The notes beneath the pieces are model-generated. The model made no database searches. It was not told where the DNA came from and worked only from the letters and a program-made list of their open reading frames with translations. Shown here piece after piece: positions 1-5,748 of a stretch of 7,423 nt of DNA. This DNA comes from Bacillota bacterium (GTDB taxonomy: Bacteria; Bacillota_A; Clostridia; Lachnospirales; Bianqueaceae): the NCBI GenBank assembly GCA_017420625.1, contig JAFOIR010000048.1, positions 1 to 7,423 on the forward strand, given 5' to 3'. The position numbers were made by a program, and so were the translations under genes. Each line of letters starts with the position of its first letter. Position 1 is the first letter of the stretch.

Positions 1-1119
1 CTGGGAAGTTTTGCGGCAGAAATCCTTGATGGCATCGATCATGCTCTCAGGAGCCAGGAAGGAATCATCATTGACATCAACGACCGATGCAAAATCTTTC
101 GCTCCTTTGGCGGCTTCGATCAGATCCGGAAAACTCCATTTCTTTCCATCAGCATAACGGGAAGTACGTCCTGCTACATAAGCAGTACCATTCAGTTCCC
201 GTCGGACCGATTGGATCATCCACAGTCCCATGATGTTCTGCAGATAGCGGTAGCGATACCACGCGCCTCCTTCATTGGTGAAGTTTTTGAGACGGCTTTC
301 TTCTGTCGTAATGGGTTCGGTATTTTCAACACCCAGGAGACTCCAGGTACCGCTGGAAAGGTAGACAGCCTGATCATCTTTGGCCGGAACCGCCAGATAG
401 GCTGAGCCGGTATCATGAGTAGGAGGCAGGACGACCAGCGAATCATAACCGACCTCTTTCTGAATTGAGGGGAGCAGATGACCGACGATCTCGCCCGGCA
501 TGGAAAGCTTTCCGAAAAGTCTGGCAGGAAGACCAAGGGATTCGATCAGAGGAAGATCCCATTCTTTTTCCTTTGCATTGACCAGCCCGCTGGTGGAAGC
601 GATCGTATATTCCTGTTTCTTGACACCGGTCAGCAGAAAACCAAAGTAATCCGGGACCATGAGAAGAGAAAAAGCTTCATTCAGCTGCTCAGGAGACTCT
701 TTCTTCAGAGCCATCAACTGGTAGATCGTGTTGAAAAGCTGTTTTTGTATCCCTGTCTTTTCATACAGCTTCTCTGCAGAGATGATCTCCTCAACGGCCT
801 TGTCCATTCCTTCTGTCCGGGAATCCCGATAAGCAACGGCGTCTCCGATGAGCTGATCCTTTTCATCCAGCAGTACAAAGTCGACACCCCAAGTGTCGAT
901 GCCGATGCTGGCAGGAATCTTTCCGATCTCTTTACAGGCTTTCAGACCGCCAAGAATTCCGTTCCAAAGGTTATCCATATCCCAGCAGTCATGTCCGTCT
1001 TTGTGGATCTGACGGTTGTCAAAACGATAGACTTCTTCCAGAATCAGTTTGCCATTTTCGATGGATCCGAGAATATGCCGACCGGAAGAGGCACCGATAT
1101 CGATCGCAAGTGCATACAT
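1..1119 (-). CDS. rhaB: Rhamnulokinase (FGGY carbohydrate kinase), 3' end cut by window edge
   Basis: ATP-dependent kinase that phosphorylates L-rhamnulose to L-rhamnulose 1-phosphate, a cytoplasmic step of L-rhamnose catabolism. The frame stays open for 373 codons from the ATG at 1119 to base 1. RhaB is usually about 480-490 residues, so roughly the last 110 are outside the window. Visible signatures are the N-terminal phosphate-binding motif DIGASSGR (residues 7-14), GIDTWGVDF (73-81), HDTGSA (235-240), SSGTWSLLG (255-263), NFTNEGG (279-285) and LQNIMGLW (293-300). D236 aligns by position and motif with the catalytic Asp237 of E. coli RhaB. The start is supported by AGGAGG at 1135-1130 (read on the minus strand), 10 bases upstream. 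No frameshift was seen. It is divergent from an AraC gene that probably controls it. Another FGGY kinase is possible but the SSGTWSLLG and NIMGLW blocks favour rhamnulokinase. Confidence 0.93.
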   Translation of the reverse strand, partial: MYALAIDIGASSGRHILGSIENGKLILEEVYRFDNRQIHKDGHDCWDMDNLWNGILGGLKACKEIGKIPASIGIDTWGVDFVLLDEKDQLIGDAVAYRDSRTEGMDKAVEEIISAEKLYEKTGIQKQLFNTIYQLMALKKESPEQLNEAFSLLMVPDYFGFLLTGVKKQEYTIASTSGLVNAKEKEWDLPLIESLGLPARLFGKLSMPGEIVGHLLPSIQKEVGYDSLVVLPPTHDTGSAYLAVPAKDDQAVYLSSGTWSLLGVENTEPITTEESRLKNFTNEGGAWYRYRYLQNIMGLWMIQSVRRELNGTAYVAGRTSRYADGKKWSFPDLIEAAKGAKDFASVVDVNDDSFLAPESMIDAIKDFCRKTSQ

Positions 1120-1154
1120 AGGCAGAAGACCTCCTGCATTGTTTTTATGACTCT

Positions 1155-1160
1155 ATTTTA
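1155..1160 (-). promoter_or_regulatory. Possible -10 element for rhaB
   Basis: On the minus strand the hexamer TAAAAT lies 35 bases upstream of the rhaB start, leaving room for a leader of about 30 bases containing the AGGAGG site. No convincing -35 lies 16-18 bases further upstream; the sequence there is pyrimidine-rich. A weak -35 would fit a promoter that depends on an activator such as the adjacent AraC protein, but that is inference. Confidence 0.3.
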
Positions 1161-1214
1161 CCGAAAGAAAGAAGAAAAGGAAAGGACGGTTTATGGATTC
1201 CTTAGGGACCTTAT

Positions 1215-1243
1215 TTGCAATTCGAGCCTTGCTGTGATATAGT
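1215..1243 (+). promoter_or_regulatory. Sigma-A promoter of the cupin-type AraC gene
   Basis: TTGCAA (1215-1220) and TATAGT (1238-1243) are separated by exactly 17 bases. A TG dinucleotide at 1235-1236 sits one base upstream of the -10, giving an extended -10. Transcription would start near 1250, about 37 bases before the chosen ATG. This placement also rules out the in-frame TTG at 1215 as a translation start, because it lies inside the -35. Confidence 0.72.
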
Positions 1244-1274
1244 AAAAGCAGCCAGTCAGACCATGGATGTGACA

Positions 1275-1281
1275 AGAGGAG
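1275..1281 (+). promoter_or_regulatory. Ribosome binding site deciding the AraC start
   Basis: AGAGGAG lies five bases before the ATG at 1287. The in-frame alternatives are the TTG at 1215, inside the -35, and the ATG at 1263, only about 13 bases from the predicted transcript start with no Shine-Dalgarno sequence. The ATG at 1287 is therefore preferred. Confidence 0.75.
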
Positions 1282-1286
1282 TTGCT

Positions 1287-2255
1287 ATGAGACAGGAATT
1301 GCTGGAAAAACTGAGTGAGATCACACCGGAAGAGCAGGAGATTCTGGATGGACAGACAGAAGTTCATCAGGAACTTTATTCAACAGGCCGAGACTTTGTC
1401 ATCGACAGTCGTCTTTTGCTGGAGAAAGGCCGGCTGATCGAGATACGGCCTCATACACGATTTGTATATTTCCCCTCCCACCGGCATAACTATGTGGAAC
1501 TGGTCTATATGGTCAGCGGAAGCATGACGCATATTATCGGAGGAAAAACCAGAATCACACTGCAGGAAGGAGACCTTCTTTTCCTGAATCAGCACGTTTA
1601 TCACGAGATCCTTCCAGCCGGGAAAGAAGATATTGCCGTCAACTTTCTGATCCTTCCTGAATTTTTTGATCGGCCTCTTTCAATGATCGAACGGGAAAAT
1701 TTACTGCGTGATTTTCTGGTATCTACTCTGGCTGGCACCAATGCGCTTTCTGATTATCTGTATATACAGGCGAAAGGTATCGTACCGGTAGAAAACCTGA
1801 TCGAAAACATGATCTGGGCTCTGATGCAGCACCAGGGCATGATGGATACGATCAATCAGACATCCATGGGGCTATTACTGATGAACCTGTCCCGATTTGC
1901 AGATTCGATCAGCCGGAGTGACCCGGATAGACTGGATCAGAATCAGATTTTTGCAGTGCTGGATTATGTCGAGCATCACTATCAGTCAGGGACACTGGCA
2001 GAGATCAGTGAAATTCTTCATCAACCAACCTATGCCGTCAGCCGGCTGATCAAAAAGCATACCGGGAAAAATTTTAAAGAAATGCTGCAGCTTCGTAAGC
2101 TGCAGCAGGCAATTTATTTGTTAAAGAATACGACCTTATCGATCGACCAGATCATTGAACACATCGGGTATGAGAACAGCAGTTATTTTTATCGTACATT
2201 TCGTGCAAGATATGGCTGTTCACCGAATGAATACAGGGAGAAAGAATCAGGATAA
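1287..2255 (+). CDS. AraC family transcriptional regulator with N-terminal cupin sensor, probable rhamnose regulator
   Basis: A 322-residue DNA-binding regulator of the ligand-responsive AraC/XylS type. The N-terminal cupin covers about residues 55-125. It carries a metal- or ligand-site-like pattern of H65, H67 and E71 (in FPSHRHNYVEL), then the EGDLLFLNQHVYHEI block (94-108) with H106. A helical linker follows (about 130-210). The C-terminal pair of helix-turn-helix motifs spans about 220-317, ending in the family signature IGYENSSYFYRTFRARYG with SPNEYR. Length is normal for the family. The divergent position next to rhaB suggests that it activates rhamnose genes in response to L-rhamnose, in the manner of RhaS/RhaR; this is context-based, not shown by the protein itself. 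Its last 9 bases overlap the converging MATE gene. Codons 266-274 form a strong DNA hairpin reported separately. Confidence 0.9.
   Translation: MRQELLEKLSEITPEEQEILDGQTEVHQELYSTGRDFVIDSRLLLEKGRLIEIRPHTRFVYFPSHRHNYVELVYMVSGSMTHIIGGKTRITLQEGDLLFLNQHVYHEILPAGKEDIAVNFLILPEFFDRPLSMIERENLLRDFLVSTLAGTNALSDYLYIQAKGIVPVENLIENMIWALMQHQGMMDTINQTSMGLLLMNLSRFADSISRSDPDRLDQNQIFAVLDYVEHHYQSGTLAEISEILHQPTYAVSRLIKKHTGKNFKEMLQLRKLQQAIYLLKNTTLSIDQIIEHIGYENSSYFYRTFRARYGCSPNEYREKESG
2067..2107 (-). terminator. Candidate intrinsic terminator of the AraC-MATE operon, inside the opposing AraC gene
   Basis: A perfect 11-bp inverted repeat with a 3-base loop spans 2083-2107. Read on the minus strand, the stem TGCTGCAGCTT, loop ACG and complementary arm are followed at once by the U-rich tract TTTCTTTAAAATTTTT (2082-2067). 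This is the normal layout of a Rho-independent terminator for leftward transcription. It sits 139 bases past the MATE stop codon. On the plus strand the sequence after the stem is much less U-rich, so it should act mainly leftward. A chance hairpin from the LQLRKLQ codons is the alternative. Confidence 0.6.
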
Positions 2256-3662
2256 GGATTCAGTTCGGCTGCGATTTCGCTTGGCCATAAATGAGGGAAG
2301 TGCAGCCTGACCAAGCTCCGTGACCGGTTTGATCCATTTACCGGAATAAAGATGGCGCTGCATCAGGAAGTAGCGGATCGGTTCATCAATATAGCAGCAA
2401 AGGAAAACCACCCAGTATGGTGCATGGAAGACAAACCCGGAGAGCAGCACAGCCGGAAGCAGCATGGCATACATAAAGGCAATCTCCAGCACGGTTCCGT
2501 AGATCGCATCTCCGGCAGAACGATAGGTATCGTTGTGGATCCAGTTGCCCATCCGGATAATGGAAACAAACAGATAGATGACCAGAATCGTGGTTCCGGC
2601 ATCATAGGAAGGACCGGAAAGGCTCATGGCAGTCAGAATTGGTTTATGCAAAGCAAAGACGATCAGTCCCACGCTGAAGATCACACCGCTGCATAGATAA
2701 ACCAACCGTCTGGCTCGTTCATAAGCAGTATCAAGATCACCGGCTCCGACCAGTTTACCCACCAGGACAGAAGCAGCATTGGAGAATCCGGCGAAGAAGC
2801 CGATAATCAGCCCTTCCAGCGTACGGAAAACGGCGACTGCGGCGATAACATATTCCGGCTGACGGCCAAGGGTGATATTGATGACCATATTGCCGATACC
2901 GATCAGCAGTTCATTGCAGATGATCGGAAAACATTTCTTCAAATACAGAGAGATGAACGCCTTGTTCCAGCGAAAATGACCGCGGATCCGGAAAAGATAG
3001 GGGTATCTGGTTCCTGCAGAAAGAATATAGATGACGGCGGTATTGACAACAGCAGCAGAAACCGTTGCGATGGCGGCACCGCGGATTCCGAGCGCAGGGA
3101 AACCCAGTCGGCCGAAGATCAGGACCCAGTTGAGGAAAAGATTGGTCGCAACGGAAGCGATCGATGCATACAGAGGAATACGGACACGCTCTGTCGAGCG
3201 AAGAAGAACACTCATACACATCGAAAGAACCTGAAAAATATACGCTAAACCAACGATCCGAAGGTACCTGACACCGATTTCACGGATCGATTCCTTGTCG
3301 GTGTAGAGGCGCATGATCAGTTCCGGTGCAAAAACTGCGAGTCCTGCAAAAGTCACGGCAACGAACATCATAAAGCAAAGGGTGACGCCATAAGATCGTT
3401 CGATTCCGTCATCATCCTTTGCACCCCAGTACTGAGCAAAAAACAGCCCGCCGCCTCCGACAAATCCCCAGTAACAGGAAAACATCAGGGAAGAGAACTG
3501 GGCACACAGACCAAGTGCACCCACAGAAAGCTCACCCAGCGGGGCAACCATCATGGTATCGACCATGCTGGCGGTCGTGGTCAAAAGGTTCTGCAGAGCA
3601 ACCGGGATCGCAAGTACGGCCAGTCGTTTCAGAAAATCTTTCCAGTCAAAACGATTTGTCAT
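2247..3662 (-). CDS. MATE family efflux transporter
   Basis: A 471-residue inner-membrane antiporter of the multidrug and toxic compound extrusion family, which exports organic, often cationic or aromatic, compounds using a Na+ or H+ gradient. The sequence is strongly hydrophobic with about twelve membrane segments, the normal number and length. Hallmarks are the first-helix motif VDTMMVAPLG (34-43), RSTERVRIPLY (155-165), the LNWVLIFG...GFPALGIRGAAIAT block (177-200) and RSAGD (381-385) in the second half. The basic C-terminal tail (about 460-471) is cytosolic by charge. The start is supported by GAGAGG at 3676-3671, 8 bases upstream and inside the last codons of the preceding AraC gene. Only 4 bases separate that gene's stop from this ATG, so the two are co-transcribed and probably translationally coupled. 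Substrate is unknown. The 3' end overlaps the convergent cupin-AraC gene by 9 bases. Confidence 0.92.
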   Translation of the reverse strand: MTNRFDWKDFLKRLAVLAIPVALQNLLTTTASMVDTMMVAPLGELSVGALGLCAQFSSLMFSCYWGFVGGGGLFFAQYWGAKDDDGIERSYGVTLCFMMFVAVTFAGLAVFAPELIMRLYTDKESIREIGVRYLRIVGLAYIFQVLSMCMSVLLRSTERVRIPLYASIASVATNLFLNWVLIFGRLGFPALGIRGAAIATVSAAVVNTAVIYILSAGTRYPYLFRIRGHFRWNKAFISLYLKKCFPIICNELLIGIGNMVINITLGRQPEYVIAAVAVFRTLEGLIIGFFAGFSNAASVLVGKLVGAGDLDTAYERARRLVYLCSGVIFSVGLIVFALHKPILTAMSLSGPSYDAGTTILVIYLFVSIIRMGNWIHNDTYRSAGDAIYGTVLEIAFMYAMLLPAVLLSGFVFHAPYWVVFLCCYIDEPIRYFLMQRHLYSGKWIKPVTELGQAALPSFMAKRNRSRTESLS

Positions 3663-3666
3663 AGTT

Positions 3667-4383
3667 TTATCCTCTCATTCGGTACTCTTTTGGGGTGATA
3701 CCGTGATGTTTCTTAAAAACAGCTGTAAAATGACTCTGAGAACTGAAAGCCAGAATTTCGCTGATTTCGGCATAGCTCATATCGGAATAGCGCAGCATAT
3801 TTCTGGCCGCTTCCATCCTTTTTTTGACAATATATTCCGCAACACCGATTCCCATTTCTTTCTTGAAGAGGGTAGAGAAATAGCCTCGGCTGACGCCGAC
3901 CTCGCGGGCGACATCGTCCACAGTGATCGGTTCGTGCAGATGATTGTAAATATAATCCAATGCGCGGGTCACATTGCGGGAGTAGACACTTTTTTTATCC
4001 AGAGAGGCGACTTCTTTGGTAAAGAAAACAACCATGTCGTATTGCAGCTCAAGAATCTTCTGAATATCGGTCATTTTATCAGCTTGTCGGATGAAAAGAT
4101 CACTGGCAGTATTCGCTCGTTCAGGTTCCATTCCCACTGACATAGCGGCTCGTCCGGCCAGTGTTACGGCAGCGACAAACAGATACTTGGCATTGCGAAG
4201 GGGATCATCTGAAGTTTTTCCGGGCAGCCCATGGTCGAATATTTCTTTCATAGCATCCGCTGCACGCATATCACCCGCTTTGAGAAGTTCATACGGCAAA
4301 AGATCTTCTTCCAGAGACTGATGCCGGGTGCCGGTTTCCCGCTGGACATATTCCATATAGCGCAGTTCTCTTTCCAGATTCAT
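3667..4383 (-). CDS. AraC family transcriptional regulator without cupin domain
   Basis: A 238-residue regulator. The C-terminal double helix-turn-helix covers about residues 135-236. The first helix-turn-helix lies around ITVDDVAREVGVSRGYFSTLFKKE (153-176). The second is around YAEISEILAFSSQSHFTAVFKKHHG (204-228), ending in TPKEYR. The N-terminal 130 residues are helical and lack the usual cupin. They contain the block DPLRNAKYLFVAAVTLAGRA (60-79), then SDLFIRQADKM (94-104), which I recall from other Firmicutes AraC proteins but cannot tie to a ligand. Translation starts at the ATG at 4383, preceded by AAAGGAG with a 6-base gap. It is the first gene of the operon with the MATE transporter and is divergent from the dehydrogenase gene. 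It is therefore the obvious candidate controller of both units. The three GATTATA copies in the intervening region are its most likely binding sites (inference). Confidence 0.9.
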   Translation of the reverse strand: MNLERELRYMEYVQRETGTRHQSLEEDLLPYELLKAGDMRAADAMKEIFDHGLPGKTSDDPLRNAKYLFVAAVTLAGRAAMSVGMEPERANTASDLFIRQADKMTDIQKILELQYDMVVFFTKEVASLDKKSVYSRNVTRALDYIYNHLHEPITVDDVAREVGVSRGYFSTLFKKEMGIGVAEYIVKKRMEAARNMLRYSDMSYAEISEILAFSSQSHFTAVFKKHHGITPKEYRMRG

Positions 4384-4400
4384 TGATTGCTCCTTTAATA

Positions 4401-4422
4401 TATAATCAACATGACGATTATA
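4401..4422. promoter_or_regulatory. Palindrome over the leftward -10 (candidate operator)
   Basis: TATAATC (4401-4407) and GATTATA (4416-4422) form perfect 7-bp arms around 8 bases. The right arm coincides with the -10 element of the leftward promoter and the left arm lies just past the predicted transcription start. A protein bound here would block the AraC-MATE operon, consistent with autoregulation. Confidence 0.5.
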
Positions 4423-4425
4423 ACA
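4417..4425 (-). promoter_or_regulatory. Extended -10 promoter for AraC-MATE operon
   Basis: On the minus strand TGTTATAAT is a consensus extended -10 (TG, one base, TATAAT). The sequence 17 bases upstream is only a weak -35 (TGTCAT), which an extended -10 can tolerate. Transcription would begin near 4410, about 27 bases before the AraC start codon, leaving room for AAAGGAG. Confidence 0.65.
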
Positions 4426-4439
4426 CCAATCGAATAAAT

Positions 4440-4467
4440 ATGACAGATATAGTTTTGATTATATGAT
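4440..4467 (+). promoter_or_regulatory. Candidate promoter of the dehydrogenase-fusion operon
   Basis: ATGACA (4440-4445, five of six to consensus) and TATGAT (4462-4467, five of six) are separated by 16 bases. The transcript would start near 4474, leaving a leader of about 45 bases. One GATTATA copy fills the spacer immediately before the -10, suggesting direct control of this promoter. Confidence 0.5.
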
Positions 4468-4482
4468 AGAATTCATATCATA
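4462..4482. promoter_or_regulatory. Palindrome over the rightward -10 (candidate operator)
   Basis: TATGATA (4462-4468) and TATCATA (4476-4482) are perfect 7-bp inverted arms around GAATTCA. The left arm is the predicted -10 and the right arm overlaps the first transcribed bases, a typical repressor position. The A+T-rich composition makes chance palindromes more likely, so this is tentative. Confidence 0.45.
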
Positions 4483-4507
4483 AAGACAGAATAATTACAT
4501 TTTGATC

Positions 4508-4513
4508 AGGAGG
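4508..4513 (+). promoter_or_regulatory. Ribosome binding site deciding the dehydrogenase start
   Basis: A consensus AGGAGG sits 6 bases before the ATG at 4520. A TTG at 4502 is in the same frame, but using it would place the AGGAGG inside the coding region, so the ATG at 4520 is the real start. Confidence 0.85.
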
Positions 4514-4519
4514 TACATC

Positions 4520-5716
4520 ATGCAGACTTTACGAGTGGCTGTCATTGGCGGAGGCTTTATTGGAAAACAACATATGGAGGCGATTCGCCGGATTCCGGGA
4601 ACGCAGATCGTAGCGATCTCAGAAATGTTTGAAGCATCAGCTAAACGTCTGGCAGAAGAGCAGGCGATCCCGGCCTGGTATACGGACTATCATGAGATGC
4701 TGGAAAAAGAAAAACCGGATGTAGTGCATATTTGTACGCCTAACAATACTCATTTCCAGATCGCGAAAGACGTAATCAACTTTGGCGCCTATGCATACTG
4801 TGAGAAGCCTCTGGGTATGAATAGTGAAGAAACGACAGAACTTGCAAAATTAGTGATTGCAAAAGGTACAAAAGCGGGTGTAAACTTTAACTATCGGCAA
4901 AATGCTATGGTTCGTGAGATGCATGAACGCATTTTCGGACAGATCAATGATCCGCTTGGCCCGGTAGGCAAAGTGTATGCAGTTCGCGGTCACTATCTGC
5001 AGGACTGGATGATGTATGATACCGATTATAACTGGCGTGTGGTTCCGGAGCTGGGCGGCGTTTCCCGTACGATCGCGGATATCGGCTCTCACTGGTTTGA
5101 TACGGTTCAGTATGTCTACGGGCACCGGATCGTAAAAGTTTTTTGCGATATGCAGACGGTTATTCCTCAGCGCAAGAAACCTCTGAAACAGGTTAAGACC
5201 TTTGAGACGGCTGCTCCCGATGAATATGAACTGGTTGATATTTCTTCTGAAGACTCCGCATTTGTTATCGTCGAGTTTGATAACGGAACCAAAGGACAGG
5301 TAACTTTGTCTCAGGTAGCCGGCGGTCATAAGAATGATCTTCAGGTCGATATCGATGGCTCCAACTATTCGATGACCTGGCAGCAGGAATATGCTGACAA
5401 ACTGGATATCAATCATCGTCAGATCGGTAATATCGTTCGTTTTGCCGGCCCGGATATGGTTTCCGGTGATGCAGTCCGTTATGCTCAGCTTTCTTCCGGT
5501 CATTCCGTAGGCTGGGCGGATGCACTGAAAAATACCATCAGCGAGTTCTATCGCACACTTCGTGGAGCAGAGGTCAACTATGCGACCTTTACCGAAGCTG
5601 ACTATGTGGTCAGAATCGTAGAAGCCTGTCTGAAGAGCTCCAAGGAAGGACGCTGGGTTGAAGTTGAGCAGGATCCAGAACTGAAACCCAGACTGATGTA
5701 CATCTACCAAAGATAA
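4520..5716 (+). CDS. Gfo/Idh/MocA family NAD(P)-dependent oxidoreductase
   Basis: A 398-residue cytoplasmic dehydrogenase that oxidises a hydroxyl of a sugar, inositol or glycoside with NAD(P). The Rossmann domain (about residues 4-125) begins with the dinucleotide-binding motif GGGFIG (10-15), followed by ICTPNNTH (71-78) and EKP (95-97) with the family's conserved lysine K96. The C-terminal substrate domain carries the catalytic DxxxH pattern in IADIGSHWFD (D187, H191) and the late block SSGHSVGWADALKN (325-338). No signal peptide is present. Substrate cannot be read from sequence. Family members include inositol dehydrogenase, glucose-fructose oxidoreductase and the glycoside 3-oxidising DgpA type. 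The next gene starts 32 bases downstream and encodes an isomerase/epimerase-like fusion, a pairing common where keto-sugars are made and then rearranged or cleaved. It is divergent from an AraC-MATE operon. Confidence 0.92.
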   Translation: MQTLRVAVIGGGFIGKQHMEAIRRIPGTQIVAISEMFEASAKRLAEEQAIPAWYTDYHEMLEKEKPDVVHICTPNNTHFQIAKDVINFGAYAYCEKPLGMNSEETTELAKLVIAKGTKAGVNFNYRQNAMVREMHERIFGQINDPLGPVGKVYAVRGHYLQDWMMYDTDYNWRVVPELGGVSRTIADIGSHWFDTVQYVYGHRIVKVFCDMQTVIPQRKKPLKQVKTFETAAPDEYELVDISSEDSAFVIVEFDNGTKGQVTLSQVAGGHKNDLQVDIDGSNYSMTWQQEYADKLDINHRQIGNIVRFAGPDMVSGDAVRYAQLSSGHSVGWADALKNTISEFYRTLRGAEVNYATFTEADYVVRIVEACLKSSKEGRWVEVEQDPELKPRLMYIYQR

Positions 5717-5748
5717 AACGATTTTTTCATCAAGAAGGAGGAGAACGC

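Larger units (their letters stand above)
1120..1286. promoter_or_regulatory. Divergent regulatory region between rhaB and AraC regulator
   Basis: This 167-base non-coding stretch lies between the rhaB start (leftward) and the cupin-type AraC gene start (rightward). It holds a good rightward promoter and a weaker leftward one, described separately. I saw no clear long palindrome or catabolite-repression (cre) motif. AraC proteins often bind degenerate direct repeats, which cannot be assigned by eye here. A purine-rich run on the plus strand at about 1161-1187 has no assigned role. Confidence 0.6.
4384..4519. promoter_or_regulatory. Divergent operator/promoter region between AraC-MATE and dehydrogenase operons
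   Basis: A 136-base A+T-rich region with promoters facing both ways. The heptamer GATTATA occurs three times: plus strand 4416-4422, plus strand 4457-4463, and minus strand 4407-4401. The outer two belong to a perfect 10-bp inverted repeat, ATATAATCAA (4400-4409) and TTGATTATAT (4455-4464). The two plus-strand copies start 41 bases apart, close to four helical turns, which would put them on the same DNA face. This pattern fits cooperative binding by one regulator, most simply the adjacent AraC protein. Confidence 0.7.

Noticed and set aside
881..899. TCGACAC/GTGTCGA hairpin inside rhaB
   Set aside because: It is explained by the conserved motif IDTWGVD, whose codons repeat GTC/GAC. There is no U-tract and no regulatory context.
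478..1242. Rightward open frame of 254 codons opposite rhaB
   Set aside because: It lies antisense to a clear rhamnulokinase, shows no family features, and runs through the rhaB start and the divergent promoter. It is a shadow of codon bias.
1215..1286. Upstream starts for the cupin-AraC gene (TTG at 1215, ATG at 1263)
   Set aside because: The first is inside the -35 element. The second lacks a Shine-Dalgarno sequence and is too close to the predicted transcript start. The ATG at 1287 has AGAGGAG at the right distance.
2244..2261. GAATC/GATTC inverted repeat at the convergent gene ends as a shared terminator
   Set aside because: The arms are only 5 bp around an 8-base loop, with no U-tract on either strand. 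The 2067-2107 hairpin is far stronger.
3553..4140. Rightward open frame of 195 codons across the MATE-AraC junction
   Set aside because: It overlaps two convincing minus-strand genes and has no ribosome binding site or domain.
5695..5704. GATGTACATC palindrome before the fusion gene
   Set aside because: It is a 10-base palindrome inside the dehydrogenase coding end with no promoter near it; it is short enough to be chance.
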